64,000 bases of DNA from an uncultured Eubacteriales bacterium (GTDB lineage: Bacteria; Bacillota; Clostridia; UBA1381; UMGS1253). The stretch spans positions 1 to 64,000 of the forward strand of contig CABUKE010000007.1 in the NCBI GenBank assembly GCA_902492065.1. The letters run 5' to 3'. A model generated the notes under the pieces. It was given only the letters and a program-made list of their open reading frames with translations, searched no databases and was not told the DNA's origin. Position numbers and translations under genes: made by a program. Below, one piece after another: positions 50,177 to 56,934 of this stretch; the stretch's first letter is position 1; every line of letters starts with the position of its first letter.

Positions 50177-51781
50177 ATGTTTCATTTCGTCTTTAAAGAC
50201 GGCGAACGCGGTCGGGAGCGCAATCTCACCCTCCATCTGCTTCGGCCCGGCCCAGGTAAACGGCTCCGCGGCACGCCGGCACCGGATATAATATCCCGTC
50301 ATGTGCCATTCCACATGAGTAAAGATGTGCCTTTTCCCGACTTTTTTAATCAGTTCATACGGCTCGGCTCCCCAGTCCGCCGCCGTTTGCAGCGTCTCAT
50401 TTTCGTCCAGCTCGCCTTCCACGTTCGGAAACTCCCACAAACCGCCAAGCAGCCCGCCCTCGCTGCGGCGGCGCACTGCCACACGGCCCTCGTGCAGAAG
50501 GAGGAATACCGTGCGCTTCTCTATGCGGCGCTCACGCTTCGGACTGCGCCGGGGCAATTCAGCCACGGTTCCATTTTCATACGCCATGCAAAACCCACGT
50601 GCTGGACAGCTTTCACAGTGCGGCTGTCCGTTCGGAAGGCAGACCGTCGCCCCCAGCTCCATCAAACTCTGCGTAAACGCGCCGCATTTACCGGATGGGT
50701 ACACGCGCCGGAGCCACGCTGTCGCTTGCTTCTTAACGGCAGGCGTGTCAATCGGCGCAAAAATCTCCAAAATGCGCGCAAGCACGCGCAGCACATTGCC
50801 GTCCACCGCAGGTTCCGGCTGCTCAAAGCAGATCGAAGCAATCGCCCCCGCTGTATAGGGGCCAACTCCGGGCAGACGCGCGATTTTTTCATACTCCTGC
50901 GGGAACTGGCCGTTATACTCCCGCATGACCGTCTGTGCGGCTTTCTGCAGGTTTTTCGCGCGCGTGTAGTATCCTAACCCCTCCCACAGCTTCAAAAGAC
51001 GCTCCTGCGGCGCTGCAGCCAGTTTCTCAATTGTTGGAAGCTGCGCCAAAAACCGTTCGTAATAGCCCTTCACCGCCTCGACGCGCGTTTGCTGCAGCAT
51101 AATCTCCGACAGCCAGACGTGGTACGGCTTCCGGTCCCTTCTCCACGGCAGGTCGCGCGCTGCGCCGTCGTACCACGGCAGAAGTGCACCCGGAAGCAGG
51201 CCGTAGCGCGCTTCCTTCTCCTGCATAAGCGAGCGAATCCGCTCGTAACACCTCTTATAGCGCGGCAGCATATGCGCCTCTTGGCACATTTCCTCCATTT
51301 TATCCGCCGCTATCCAAGCCACTGCACTGTTCTCATCGGCTTTGACACGCATGGGTTGCCTGTCCGGTGCAAGACAGGCATACGTCACGTTAAAATGCTC
51401 GTGCGCCGCAACCGGGCGGCCGCGTTTTTCGTGGGCTGGCACGGGCAGGAGGTCGAATGCGAGCGGCATACTGCAAAGCGGATATACCTGCTCGACACCC
51501 GTTTCTTCCCGCACTTCCCGCAGCACCGCGGCGAGCAGATCCTCCTCGCCGTCCGCATGGCCACCCGGCCAAGTGTAGGCATTGTACAGGTTGTGCCGCA
51601 CCATCAGGATCTTGTCCATAGCGGGATTCACAACCATCGCGCTGACCGTGATGTGCCGCCCCGCCTCCCGTGTGAGCGGCGGTTCTCCGCCTTGCTCCCA
51701 CGCCGAGCGGATCGCGGCCTGTACATCCCGTTCTTCCTGTGTCTGCACGGAGCGGGATAAAGCCTGTCTGAGCGTATTCAT
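50174..51781 (-). CDS. mutY: NUDIX hydrolase-MutY adenine glycosylase fusion
   Basis: 535 residues in one frame. Domain 1 (about 1-185) is a NUDIX hydrolase with a complete Nudix box, GHADGEEDLLAAVLREVREE then TGV (about 74-96). Domain 2 (about 195-410) is MutY: EIMLQQTR (catalytic Glu226), helix-hairpin-helix LPGVGPYTAGAIAS, VDGNV (Asp327) and an iron-sulfur cluster loop with Cys381, 389, 392, 398 (spacing 7-2-5). Domain 3 (about 425-535) is the MutY C-terminal 8-oxoG-recognition domain (FTHVEWHM). MutY removes A opposite 8-oxoG; a MutT-like activity could clear oxidised nucleotides, so one chain could carry two arms of the GO system. ATG 51781 has AGGTGA seven bases upstream; GTG 51793 is an alternative. 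Confidence 0.93.
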   Translation of the reverse strand: MNTLRQALSRSVQTQEERDVQAAIRSAWEQGGEPPLTREAGRHITVSAMVVNPAMDKILMVRHNLYNAYTWPGGHADGEEDLLAAVLREVREETGVEQVYPLCSMPLAFDLLPVPAHEKRGRPVAAHEHFNVTYACLAPDRQPMRVKADENSAVAWIAADKMEEMCQEAHMLPRYKRCYERIRSLMQEKEARYGLLPGALLPWYDGAARDLPWRRDRKPYHVWLSEIMLQQTRVEAVKGYYERFLAQLPTIEKLAAAPQERLLKLWEGLGYYTRAKNLQKAAQTVMREYNGQFPQEYEKIARLPGVGPYTAGAIASICFEQPEPAVDGNVLRVLARILEIFAPIDTPAVKKQATAWLRRVYPSGKCGAFTQSLMELGATVCLPNGQPHCESCPARGFCMAYENGTVAELPRRSPKRERRIEKRTVFLLLHEGRVAVRRRSEGGLLGGLWEFPNVEGELDENETLQTAADWGAEPYELIKKVGKRHIFTHVEWHMTGYYIRCRRAAEPFTWAGPKQMEGEIALPTAFAVFKDEMKH

Positions 51782-51821
51782 CTGTTCTTTCACCTGCCTT
51801 TTCTGTCAGATAAAAAGAAAA

Positions 51822-51847
51822 GCCCCATAAACTGACGTTTACAGGGC
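51822..51847 (-). terminator. Terminator of tRNA-Ala
   Basis: Minus strand GCCCTGTAAAC (51847-51837), loop, GTTTATGGGGC (51832-51822), followed by TTTTCTTTTT. It precedes the NUDIX-MutY gene. Confidence 0.75.
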
Positions 51848-51856
51848 CAAAAACCT

Positions 51857-51932
51857 TGGTGGAGATGAGGGGATTCGAACCCCTGACCTCTTACATGCGA
51901 AGCAAGCGCTCTCCCAACTGAGCTACACCCCC
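51857..51932 (-). tRNA. tRNA-Ala, anticodon CGC
   Basis: Minus strand cloverleaf: acceptor GGGGGTG paired with CATCTCC, including the G3:U70 wobble that defines alanine tRNAs; D arm AGCTCAGTTGGGAGAGC; anticodon stem CTTGC/GTAAG with loop TTCGCAT (CGC, reads GCG); T arm with GGTTCGAATCC; discriminator A and encoded CCA. Own promoter and terminator. Confidence 0.95.
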
Positions 51933-51963
51933 ACATAGAATTGCTCTTCCGCAAATCATAATT

Positions 51964-51992
51964 ATTATACCATGTCCCGTTTGAAAAGTCAA
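51964..51992 (-). promoter_or_regulatory. Sigma-A promoter of tRNA-Ala
   Basis: Minus strand TTGACT (51992-51987), 17 bases, TATAAT (51969-51964). Confidence 0.85.
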
Positions 51993-52126
51993 TCCCCTTT
52001 CCATATTTCTGTGAGGTTACGGCCTCTGGGCGCGGTACCATCGAAATCTTTGAGAAAAACGAGCAATCGCTTGACAATTTTGTGGGAATTTCGTTTGCCT
52101 ACTATAATGAGGATTAAGAAGCAAAT

Positions 52127-52161
52127 AAAAAAATCGGAGTAAGCAAACCTTACTCCGATTT
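52127..52161 (-). terminator. Terminator of tRNA-Pro
   Basis: A perfect 13-bp stem (52161-52149 with 52143-52131, loop GTTTG) and seven T on the minus strand, starting at the last base of the CCA. Confidence 0.9.
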
Positions 52162-52236
52162 GGTCGGGATGACTGGACTCGAACCAGCGGCCCCAACGTC
52201 CCGAACGTTGTGCGCTACCACCTGCGCTACATCCCG
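52161..52236 (-). tRNA. tRNA-Pro, anticodon CGG
   Basis: Minus strand cloverleaf: acceptor CGGGATG/CATCCCG, D arm GCGCAGGTGGTAGCGC, anticodon stem CAACG/CGTTG with loop TTCGGGA (CGG, reads CCG), T arm CTGGTTCGAGTCCAG, discriminator A and encoded CCA. Single-gene transcript. Confidence 0.95.
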
Positions 52237-52247
52237 ATACGAACGAT

Positions 52248-52276
52248 ATTATACAGCATTGGCACACATTTGTCAA
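52248..52276 (-). promoter_or_regulatory. Sigma-A promoter of tRNA-Pro
   Basis: Minus strand TTGACA (52276-52271), 17 bases, TATAAT (52253-52248): full consensus. Confidence 0.88.
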
Positions 52277-52333
52277 GAAAAATTTAAAATAATTCAAATT
52301 TTGTCATGTATTCTGTGGAACCGTTCACATAAA

Positions 52334-52363
52334 AAGATACCGCCTGCATGCAAGCGGTATCTT
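52334..52363 (-). terminator. Terminator of the HPr gene
   Basis: AAGATACCGC and GCGGTATCTT (52334-52343, 52354-52363) around a ten-base loop; TTTTTATG follows on the minus strand. Confidence 0.85.
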
Positions 52364-52380
52364 CCCCTGCCTACAAATCT

Positions 52381-52644
52381 TTATTCTGAGAAATTCGACT
52401 CAATCAAAGAAATCAACGCATCTACCGCTTCTTTTTCGTCTACGCCGTCAGCGATGACACTGATGGTCGTTCCCCGTGCAATCCCAAGCGACAGAACGCC
52501 CAGCAGGCTCTTTGCGTTTACCTTCCGTTCGTCCTTTTCTACCCAGATACTCGATTTAAACTCATTTGCCTTCTGAATGAAAAACGTAGCAGGCCGCGCA
52601 TGCAGGCCAACCTGATTCTGAAGCACAACTTCTTTCGAATACAT
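52381..52644 (-). CDS. ptsH: HPr family phosphocarrier protein
   Basis: HPr relays phosphate from enzyme I to sugar PTS permeases and, when Ser46 is phosphorylated, acts with CcpA in catabolite repression. 87 residues with the active-site GLHARPATFF (His15) and the regulatory AKSLLGVLSLGI (Ser46) regions; both residues present, so this is HPr and not Crh. No PTS enzyme I gene is nearby. GAGGGG precedes the ATG; own promoter and terminator. Confidence 0.94.
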   Translation of the reverse strand: MYSKEVVLQNQVGLHARPATFFIQKANEFKSSIWVEKDERKVNAKSLLGVLSLGIARGTTISVIADGVDEKEAVDALISLIESNFSE

Positions 52645-52702
52645 GACATAATCCCCTCTCAGAAATAAAATATTCGCGATAAAAGCCGTTTATGTTAATT
52701 TA

Positions 52703-52731
52703 AATATACTAAAAAAACACAGTTTCGTCAA
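52703..52731 (-). promoter_or_regulatory. Promoter of the HPr gene
   Basis: Minus strand TTGACG (52731-52726), 17 bases, TATATT (52708-52703), 59 bases before the start. Confidence 0.78.
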
Positions 52732-52779
52732 GTGTTTTTTCGTATTTATAAAAGAATTGTAGGGTTGAACAAGCCTGTC

Positions 52780-53910
52780 CTATATTCTCTGTCCGAATTT
52801 GACAATATTTTCACGCCGGTACTGCGTAAATGTCCCCGTATCCAGCGCATCGCGGATTTCCTGCATCAAATGATTGTAAAAATACAGGTTGTGCAGGACA
52901 CAGAGCCGCTGGGCAAGCATTTCCTTTGCCTTAAACAGATGGCGGATGTAAGCTCTTGTGTAATGCCTGCACGCCGGGCAGCCGCATCCCTCCTCAATCG
53001 GGCGGGTGTCCAGCTCGTATTTTGCATTCATTATATTTAATATGCCGTCATGCGTAAAAACGTGCCCGTGCCGCGCGTTACGGCTCGGCATCACACAGTC
53101 GAAAAAGTCCACGCCGCGGTAGACCGCCTCAATAATGTTTACCGGCGTGCCGACGCCCATCAAATAGCGCGGCTTGTCCTTCGGCATAAACGGCTCGACC
53201 ACCTCAATGATGTGGTACATTTCTTCATGCGATTCTCCGACTGCCAGTCCCCCAATTGCATATCCGTCCAAATCAAGCCGGGCGATTTCCTCCATATGTT
53301 CTGCGCGGATATCGTCGTACGTGCCGCCCTGATTGATTCCAAACAGCATTTGGCGCTTGTTAATCGTATGCTCCAGCGTATTCAGATGTGCCATCTCCGC
53401 CTTGCACCGTACAAGCCAGCGCGCTGTCCGCTCTGTCGAACGGCGCACATAGTCGTAGGGTGCTGGGTTTTCAATGCACTCGTCGAACGCCATAGCGACC
53501 GTAGAGGCAAGATTTGACTGGATACGCATACTTTCCTCCGGCCCCATGAAAATCTTCTTCCCGTCGATATGGGACGCAAAATATACGCCCTCCTCCTCGA
53601 TTCGGCGCAGGCCCGCGAGAGAAAATACCTGAAATCCGCCGCTGTCCGTCAAAATGGGACGGTCCCAATTCATAAACTGATGCAGACCGCCGAGCGCGTG
53701 GATAATCTGGTCTCCCGGGCGGAGATGAAGATGGTAGGTGTTCGACAGCTCAATTTGACATCCCAAGTCCTTTAAATCTATGGTCGAAACGCCGCCCTTA
53801 ATCGCCGCGATTGTGCCGACATTCATAAATACAGGCGTCTGCACCGTGCCGTGCACCGTTTCAAACGTGCCGCGCCGCGCTTTACCTTCGGTTTTTATTA
53901 GTGTAAACAT
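52780..53910 (-). CDS. tgt: Queuine/preQ1 tRNA-guanine transglycosylase
   Basis: Exchanges G34 of GUN-anticodon tRNAs for preQ1, preceding QueA. The 376 residues form the TIM-barrel with the ILTDSGGFQVFSL motif (catalytic Asp near 90), LMGVGTPVNIIEAV and DCVMPSRNARHG, the latter holding the nucleophilic Asp, and a zinc site GCGCPACRHYTRAYIRHL (three Cys, one His). GGAGGGGCT precedes the ATG. It is the last host-like, GC-balanced gene before the AT-rich island. Confidence 0.97.
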   Translation of the reverse strand: MFTLIKTEGKARRGTFETVHGTVQTPVFMNVGTIAAIKGGVSTIDLKDLGCQIELSNTYHLHLRPGDQIIHALGGLHQFMNWDRPILTDSGGFQVFSLAGLRRIEEEGVYFASHIDGKKIFMGPEESMRIQSNLASTVAMAFDECIENPAPYDYVRRSTERTARWLVRCKAEMAHLNTLEHTINKRQMLFGINQGGTYDDIRAEHMEEIARLDLDGYAIGGLAVGESHEEMYHIIEVVEPFMPKDKPRYLMGVGTPVNIIEAVYRGVDFFDCVMPSRNARHGHVFTHDGILNIMNAKYELDTRPIEEGCGCPACRHYTRAYIRHLFKAKEMLAQRLCVLHNLYFYNHLMQEIRDALDTGTFTQYRRENIVKFGQRI

Positions 53911-54002
53911 AGCCCCTCCGAATTATGTATAATGCGATTTATTTCAAAGAAAATATTCCGACATTTTCTATATACAGCAGAAGAAAATGCCGAAAAACGA
54001 AC

Positions 54003-54026
54003 GGTGCAGGCACCTTTTCCTGCACC
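54003..54026 (-). terminator. Hairpin downstream of the HEPN gene
   Basis: GGTGCAGG (54003-54010) and CCTGCACC (54019-54026), 8-bp stem, followed on the minus strand by GTTCGTTTTT. Likely terminator 80 bases beyond the HEPN gene stop. Confidence 0.6.
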
Positions 54027-54106
54027 ATTTTCCATATCTTTATCATAACAGGTTCTATCCGGAAAATCAATATTATTTGCATAGAAAAATTAATATTGAG
54101 CCGGTC

Positions 54107-54967
54107 TTATACGGGAGGGAGCACCGTTAATCTTAGCACTATTTCACAATCATAAAATTGGTATTTATGCCACGCTTTATGCGACACCAGTTGGCATGAG
54201 AGCAGGTGACCTTGGCAGACGTCGTTTTCCTTAAAAGTTAGGGATATGTTTTTGGCGTTGAAGAAATTATCCACCTTTTTGCAGTGATTTTTCCAGATGA
54301 TATCGTAGTCTCCTTTTGAAAACGATGAATCAATATCAATACTTAAGGAGTAAGTATCACCGCAGTAGATTTCCTGTGGGACAGTAAAAATGGAACTTTG
54401 GCCATGTGTTTCTGTCGGGTTGTCAAAGACATTTCCGAATGAATCAGTAACCCTTATGATTCTTGGTACGTTCCACACTTGTTCCATCCCTCTTTTTTTA
54501 TAATATTTTTTTAAACCGTCAACAAAATCATGGGAATAGCAAATGGCTTGCTCGGCCTGTCGAACAGATATTGGATTTGAATGTGCAAGAGCGTTTCGAA
54601 TGGGGAGCAATCTGCTTAGAAATTCCCGCGCTTCTTCATACCCCTGTGGATAGGCATGTTTTAATGCGTCTTGAAATATTTCTCGATGAAAAGCAGGATT
54701 ACAAAGAAAATAGATGATATGTTCGAAAAAGAGGGTATCAACAGCCCGTGGGAAACGGCCCTTTTCCTTTTTCGTCATTGCATGAATATGATCCCGTACT
54801 TCTCTTTTGATGAGAAAGTTCTCCGCAGAAGTTTTATAATCAACATAATCAGTACCATATTTTTCTCTAAATTTTTCGTGGATAAGACGACGAGCCCACA
54901 TCTCTAATGACTCTATATTTTTCCGACATATAGAGCGAAGTTCCTCTTCCGTATAGTTATCAAACAC
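54107..54967 (-). CDS. HEPN-domain protein (SWT1-like), putative RNase
   Basis: 286 residues, start GTG 54967 with only a distant AAAGG. The N-terminal 160 residues are helical and contain PIRNALAHSNPIS, where Arg124-x4-His129 matches the Rx4-6H active site of HEPN ribonucleases. The overall helix pattern and a charged approach to this motif resemble SWT1-type HEPN domains. The C-terminal part (about 165-286) is beta-rich and may be a sensor domain; unrecognised. It is divergent from the abiE operon across 457 bases containing inverted repeats. A toxin or abortive-infection effector role is inferred. No adjacent MNT nucleotidyltransferase antitoxin exists on its strand. Confidence 0.68.
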   Translation of the reverse strand: MFDNYTEEELRSICRKNIESLEMWARRLIHEKFREKYGTDYVDYKTSAENFLIKREVRDHIHAMTKKEKGRFPRAVDTLFFEHIIYFLCNPAFHREIFQDALKHAYPQGYEEAREFLSRLLPIRNALAHSNPISVRQAEQAICYSHDFVDGLKKYYKKRGMEQVWNVPRIIRVTDSFGNVFDNPTETHGQSSIFTVPQEIYCGDTYSLSIDIDSSFSKGDYDIIWKNHCKKVDNFFNAKNISLTFKENDVCQGHLLSCQLVSHKAWHKYQFYDCEIVLRLTVLPPV

Positions 54968-55001
54968 TGTTTTGCTTCGTTTTCCTTTCTCTATTATGTA
55001 T

Positions 55002-55048
55002 TATAAATGCCCGAAAGCTAAATAGTTCTGGGCTTTCGGGCATTTATA
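55002..55048. repeat. 17-bp perfect inverted repeat
   Basis: Arms 55002-55018 and 55032-55048 (core ATGCCCGAAAGC) are perfect complements with a 13-base loop. No open reading frame ends beside it, so it is not an evident terminator of a present gene. It lies 35 bases upstream of the HEPN start codon; it could be an operator, a leader hairpin, or the remnant of a mobile element. Confidence 0.75.
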
Positions 55049-55198
55049 GTTCTGTCTTTGTATTATTCCCACTCTTCGTTTAAATTCAAAACTTAAACAG
55101 ATTTGTATAGGAGATATTTACTCTCGTATTTGTACTATTTGATATAATTCATATTATCTGCCTTATCTGAGGCAATGTTATCAAATTTTTATCAGGAC

Positions 55199-55253
55199 TG
55201 ATAACACTATCTTTTGCAAAGATAAAATATTTGCAAAAGGATTTGTATTATCA
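55199..55253. repeat. Nested inverted repeat, operator candidate
   Basis: TTTTGCAAA (55212-55220) and TTTGCAAAA (55230-55238) are perfect 9-bp inverted repeats with a 9-base spacer. Outer TGATAA (55199-55204) and TTATCA (55248-55253) share nearly the same centre. AbiEi antitoxins are known to bind inverted repeats upstream of their operon, so this is one candidate target. Confidence 0.55.
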
Positions 55254-55337
55254 ACTATATTATAGCGCAAAGTATTTAATTTTGCAACACATATTTATAA
55301 TTTTACATACTTTTTTAAAAAAATGTGTGTATTTTTA

Positions 55338-55366
55338 TTGCAATTTATTCGTTTACGTGTTATAAT
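55338..55366 (+). promoter_or_regulatory. Promoter of the six-gene defence operon
   Basis: TTGCAA (55338-55343), 17 bases, TATAAT (55361-55366), about 58 bases before the abiEi start. Confidence 0.75.
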
Positions 55367-55390
55367 AAATTTATACACAGATAAATTTAT
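55365..55390. promoter_or_regulatory. Tandem ATAAATTTAT palindromes over the start site
   Basis: The 10-bp palindrome ATAAATTTAT occurs at 55365-55374 and 55381-55390, 16 bases apart, the first overlapping the -10 box and the second the likely transcript start. This placement suits autorepression by an antitoxin dimer pair, most simply AbiEi. Confidence 0.55.
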
Positions 55391-55424
55391 ATAGTGCGTG
55401 AATTTTTATAAAGAAGGTGAATGC

Positions 55425-56030
55425 GTGAACACTAGAGAACACGCTAAGGAAATTATTATAAAGAATGGCGGGATTGCAAAGTCGGCTGATTTTGTTGCTG
55501 CTGGAATGAAGGCATCTGACGTTGTGAATATGTGCACGGCAGGATATCTCCAACGAGTGCGCCACGGCTATTATCAGCTTGCCGGACAGGACTCTCCTTC
55601 TGAGGAACGTCTGCTTGCTACACTCATTCCAAAAGGAATCGTATGTGTTGAGTCTGCCCTGTTTCACTATGAATACAGTGATTTTGCGCCGAGAAAATGG
55701 TCAATCGCTGTCCCTCGTTCCATGTCAAGATCCAAATTGGATTCAGATGTTCTTTCTTTGCGGCCTTATTACATACAGCCGGAACTGTATGAGCTTGGAA
55801 AAACGACTGACAATTTCAATGGTGTTACCCTCGCCGTGTATGACCGGGAACGTACCATTTGTGATTGTTTTAAATATCGCTCAAAACTTGATAATGAAAT
55901 GTTCAACAAGGCACTTAACACTTATGTAAAAGACGATAAAAAGAATCTGAATAATCTTTCTGCTTATGCAAAAAAACTGCGTGTTTATAAAAAAGTTATG
56001 GAACTAATGGAGGTGCTGCTTAATGGCTGA
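55425..56030 (+). CDS. abiEi: AbiEi-family antitoxin / transcriptional regulator
   Basis: 201 residues. Type IV antitoxin family: an N-terminal winged helix (about 1-65, REHAKEIIIKNGGIAKSADF and LQRVRHGYYQL) and a C-terminal antitoxin domain with PRKWSIAVPRSM and the VYDRERTICDCFKYR block typical of AbiEi. In studied systems it represses its operon and counters AbiEii without direct contact. The start is GTG 55425 eight bases after AAGGTG; an upstream GTG at 55398 has no ribosome site. It overlaps abiEii by 8 bases. Confidence 0.9.
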   Translation: MNTREHAKEIIIKNGGIAKSADFVAAGMKASDVVNMCTAGYLQRVRHGYYQLAGQDSPSEERLLATLIPKGIVCVESALFHYEYSDFAPRKWSIAVPRSMSRSKLDSDVLSLRPYYIQPELYELGKTTDNFNGVTLAVYDRERTICDCFKYRSKLDNEMFNKALNTYVKDDKKNLNNLSAYAKKLRVYKKVMELMEVLLNG

Positions 56031-56919
56031 TATTGCCGCATCCGTGCTTGCACGACTGAAAAATAAGGCTGCCGAAAGCGGAAGAAGCTATCAGCTTTGT
56101 TTGCAGCTCTTTTGTCAGGAAGAATTTTTGCGCCGTTTGGAAAAATCCAAATATGCGGAAAATCTTGTCCTGAAAGGTGGTTTGTTTATTTACTCTGTTA
56201 CCGATTTTGACAGCAGAGTAACGGTAGATGTTGATTTTCTTCTTCGGAGAGTACCAAACACTCCAGAACAGCTAAAACCTGTACTGGAAGAAATCATATC
56301 CACGCCCACCGGCAATGATTTCATTACCTTTGAAATTAAAGATATTACGCCCATTGCAGTTGCAAAGAAATACGCCGGTATCGGAGCTTCTATTGTGGCT
56401 CGCATTAAAAACACACGAACGCCGTTTAGTATAGACTTCGGTGTGGGCGATGTTATCGTACCGAAACAGGAAAAGCGAAAAATCCCGACACAGCTTAGCG
56501 ATTTCACTGCGCCGGTAGTAAACACATATTCTCTTGAAACGACGATTGCTGAGAAAATAGACGCAATCCTTAGTCTGATGGAATTTTCCAGCCGAATGAA
56601 GGATTATTATGACATTTACTATCTTGCCAATAAATTTAATTTTGACGGCAAGGTACTCACTGAGGCGCTGAAGAAAACTTTTGAAAATCGTGGACACGCC
56701 TTTACAGTTGAACAGTTTGAACAGGTTATGAGCTTTGCAGACGATTCTGCTATGCAGAAAAAGTGGAAAGCATTCTGTCGAAAGATTGACACGAAAACTG
56801 ATGATTTCAGCACGGTACTTAAAACGATTAAAGTGTTTTTGACAAAGCCGTTTACAGCGGCGGTCAAAAGCAACGAGTTTACTGAAAAATGGTCTGCCGC
56901 TGATAGCGAGTGGATATGA
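56023..56919 (+). CDS. abiEii: AbiEii/AbiGii-family nucleotidyltransferase toxin
   Basis: 298 residues. The nucleotidyltransferase core has KGGLFIYSV (about 51-59) and TVDVDFLLR with Asp69 and Asp71 as metal ligands, a conserved AEKIDAIL helix and the RMKDYYDIYYL motif near 190. Characterised relatives (AbiEii, MenT) transfer nucleotides to tRNA acceptor stems to block growth on phage infection. Start ATG inside abiEi end indicates coupled translation. Next gene starts 15 bases after the stop. Confidence 0.9.
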   Translation: MADIAASVLARLKNKAAESGRSYQLCLQLFCQEEFLRRLEKSKYAENLVLKGGLFIYSVTDFDSRVTVDVDFLLRRVPNTPEQLKPVLEEIISTPTGNDFITFEIKDITPIAVAKKYAGIGASIVARIKNTRTPFSIDFGVGDVIVPKQEKRKIPTQLSDFTAPVVNTYSLETTIAEKIDAILSLMEFSSRMKDYYDIYYLANKFNFDGKVLTEALKKTFENRGHAFTVEQFEQVMSFADDSAMQKKWKAFCRKIDTKTDDFSTVLKTIKVFLTKPFTAAVKSNEFTEKWSAADSEWI

Positions 56920-56934
56920 TAGGAGAAATAGAAA

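Larger units (their letters stand above)
54968..55424. other. Divergent control region between HEPN and abiE genes
   Basis: 457 very AT-rich bases without a gene. It holds a 17-bp inverted repeat next to the HEPN start, a nested TTTTGCAAA-type inverted repeat, the abiE promoter and two ATAAATTTAT palindromes, listed separately. Confidence 0.7.

Noticed and set aside
51857..52236. tRNA-Ala/tRNA-Pro as the integration site of the defence island
   Set aside because: They are 1.7-2 kb left of the composition border with host genes (HPr, tgt) between, and no duplicated tRNA end is visible at the border.
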